64,000 nt of DNA from Stigmatella erecta (GTDB lineage Bacteria > Myxococcota > Myxococcia > Myxococcales > Myxococcaceae), in the NCBI RefSeq assembly GCF_900111745.1, contig NZ_FOIJ01000003.1:434001-498000 (forward strand), in the 5' to 3' direction. The first letter of the stretch is position 1. Every line of letters starts with the position of its first letter. Shown one piece after another: positions 63,187 to 64,000 of the stretch. Made by a program: the position numbers and the translations under genes. The notes beneath the pieces were generated by a model. That model was not told where the DNA came from and did not search any database. It saw only the letters and a list, made by a program, of their open reading frames with translations.

Positions 63187-64000
63187 TCAGGGCGTGTACA
63201 ATTCGGTCACATCCAGCGGAGGGTAACTGCCACTATCACCGCCCGCCACCAGCACTTGTCCCGAGAGCAACAAGGTGGCCGAATGACTCCCCCGGTTGGT
63301 GAGCATGTGACTGGCAAAACTCCAAGTGCCCGTCTCCGGGTCATACAGCTCTACCGTCGCGAGGGTGTCATTCATGTTGGAGCTATGCGCGCCGCCCGTC
63401 GCCAGCACTTGCCCTGAGCTGAGCAAGGTGGCCTCATGGATGAACCGGCCCGTGCCCAGGTTGCTTGTATACGTCCAGGTCCCAGTCTCCGGCTCGTAAA
63501 GCTCTGCGGTGGCGAGCACTCCATTGCTCCAGCCTCCGGCGGCCAGCACCCGGCCGGAACCTAGCAACGTGGCTGTGTGACTGCGCCGGCCTCTGTGCAT
63601 GCTTCCGGTAGAGGACCAGGTATTCGTTGCTGGGTCATAGAGTTCTGCCGCAGCGGGGTAGCTCATGCTGCTGTTCGACCCGCCAGTGATCAGCACTTGG
63701 CCGGAGGCAAGCACCGTGGCGGTGTGAAGGTAGCGAGCCTCGGACATACTGCCGGCCGGGCGCCAGATGCCCGTCGCCGGCTCGTACAATTCCGCCGTGG
63801 CGAGGACGCCATGGGTGCCATAGCCTCCTGTGACCAGCACCTTGCCTGAGGGCAGCAACGTCACGGTGTGGGAGCGCCTGGCTGTGCTCATGCTGCCGGT
63901 AGGTGTCCAAGTCCCTGTCTGGGGGTCGTACAGCTCTGCCGAGGCGAATGTGCCGTGACTCCATCCGCCCACGACAAGCACCTTGCCCGACACCAGCAGT
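63187..64000 (-). CDS. Kelch-repeat protein (5' end outside window)
   Basis: At least 271 residues, open through the right edge; the first in-frame GTG near the edge sits inside a repeat, so the true start lies beyond. Five or six Kelch units are visible, each with G-K/Q-V-L-V-x-G-G, A-E-L-Y-x-P-x-T-G-T-W and R-x-x-H-x-A-T-L-L. The blades would form a beta-propeller. Such proteins in myxobacteria are usually secreted or surface-anchored and often large. No catalytic motif is seen in this part. Confidence 0.85.
   Translation of the reverse strand, partial: LLVSGKVLVVGGWSHGTFASAELYDPQTGTWTPTGSMSTARRSHTVTLLPSGKVLVTGGYGTHGVLATAELYEPATGIWRPAGSMSEARYLHTATVLASGQVLITGGSNSSMSYPAAAELYDPATNTWSSTGSMHRGRRSHTATLLGSGRVLAAGGWSNGVLATAELYEPETGTWTYTSNLGTGRFIHEATLLSSGQVLATGGAHSSNMNDTLATVELYDPETGTWSFASHMLTNRGSHSATLLLSGQVLVAGGDSGSYPPLDVTELYTP

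Overview
The window is very GC-rich, with strong G/C preference at third codon positions on both strands, and it is densely packed. It carries many lipoproteins, a eukaryote-like Ser/Thr kinase with a PEGA tail, two sigma-54 activators (one with tandem FHA domains), a full type II secretion operon, and secreted chitinase, peptidases and peptidoglycan-active proteins. Together these point to a myxobacterium, most likely the Cystobacterineae (Stigmatella, Cystobacter or Archangium type). That placement is inferred from gene content and was not confirmed by any search. No rRNA, tRNA, CRISPR array or intact insertion sequence was recognised.

Layout. 1-5.3 kb: end of an unknown gene, a convergent terminator, a vanadium haloperoxidase-like protein, an Ig-like lipoprotein, an AraC regulator with a DUF2000 partner, a small lipoprotein and a cupin lipoprotein. 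5.3-9.7 kb: an RND efflux permease and its adaptor, read leftwards. 9.8-12.1 kb: a secreted nuclease and an erythromycin-esterase-like protein. 12.2-30.5 kb: the core of the window, a response regulator, a canonical sigma-54 promoter and the general secretion genes gspC-D-E-F-(small membrane protein)-G-(G-like)-H-I-J-K-L-M-N, followed by a tandem-FHA sigma-54 activator and an ECF sigma factor. gspO (prepilin peptidase) is not here. 30.6-38.5 kb: glutathione S-transferase, a CAP-domain lipoprotein, and a co-directional set acting on cell wall or glycans (GH3, SGNH hydrolase, serine hydrolase with TPR-like tail). 38.5-43.4 kb: an S46 dipeptidyl-peptidase of DPP11 type, an M50-like membrane protein, an aromatic-rich microprotein and an aldo/keto reductase. 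43.6-51.3 kb: a thioester alpha-2-macroglobulin, a lipoprotein, a prolyl oligopeptidase and a small cysteine-rich lipoprotein. 51.6-55.3 kb: the Ser/Thr kinase, a DUF1521 (metal-induced autocleavage) protein and a SycD/LcrH-like TPR chaperone. 55.4-64 kb: a ricin-FN3-sugar dehydrogenase lipoprotein, a GFA protein, a GH19 chitinase, a PhyH dioxygenase, an unknown protein, a triple peptidoglycan-binding hydrolase and a Kelch protein running off the end.

How it works together. The secretion operon would export folded hydrolases, and several plausible clients lie within the window (chitinase, nuclease, S46 peptidase, haloperoxidase). Its promoter is of the activator-dependent sigma-54 class, with a response regulator just upstream and a phosphopeptide-sensing activator just downstream, so secretion is probably tied to a two-component or Ser/Thr-kinase signal. 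The most unusual pair is the DUF1521 protein beside a type III chaperone-like TPR protein, because the best-known DUF1521 protein is a rhizobial type III effector.
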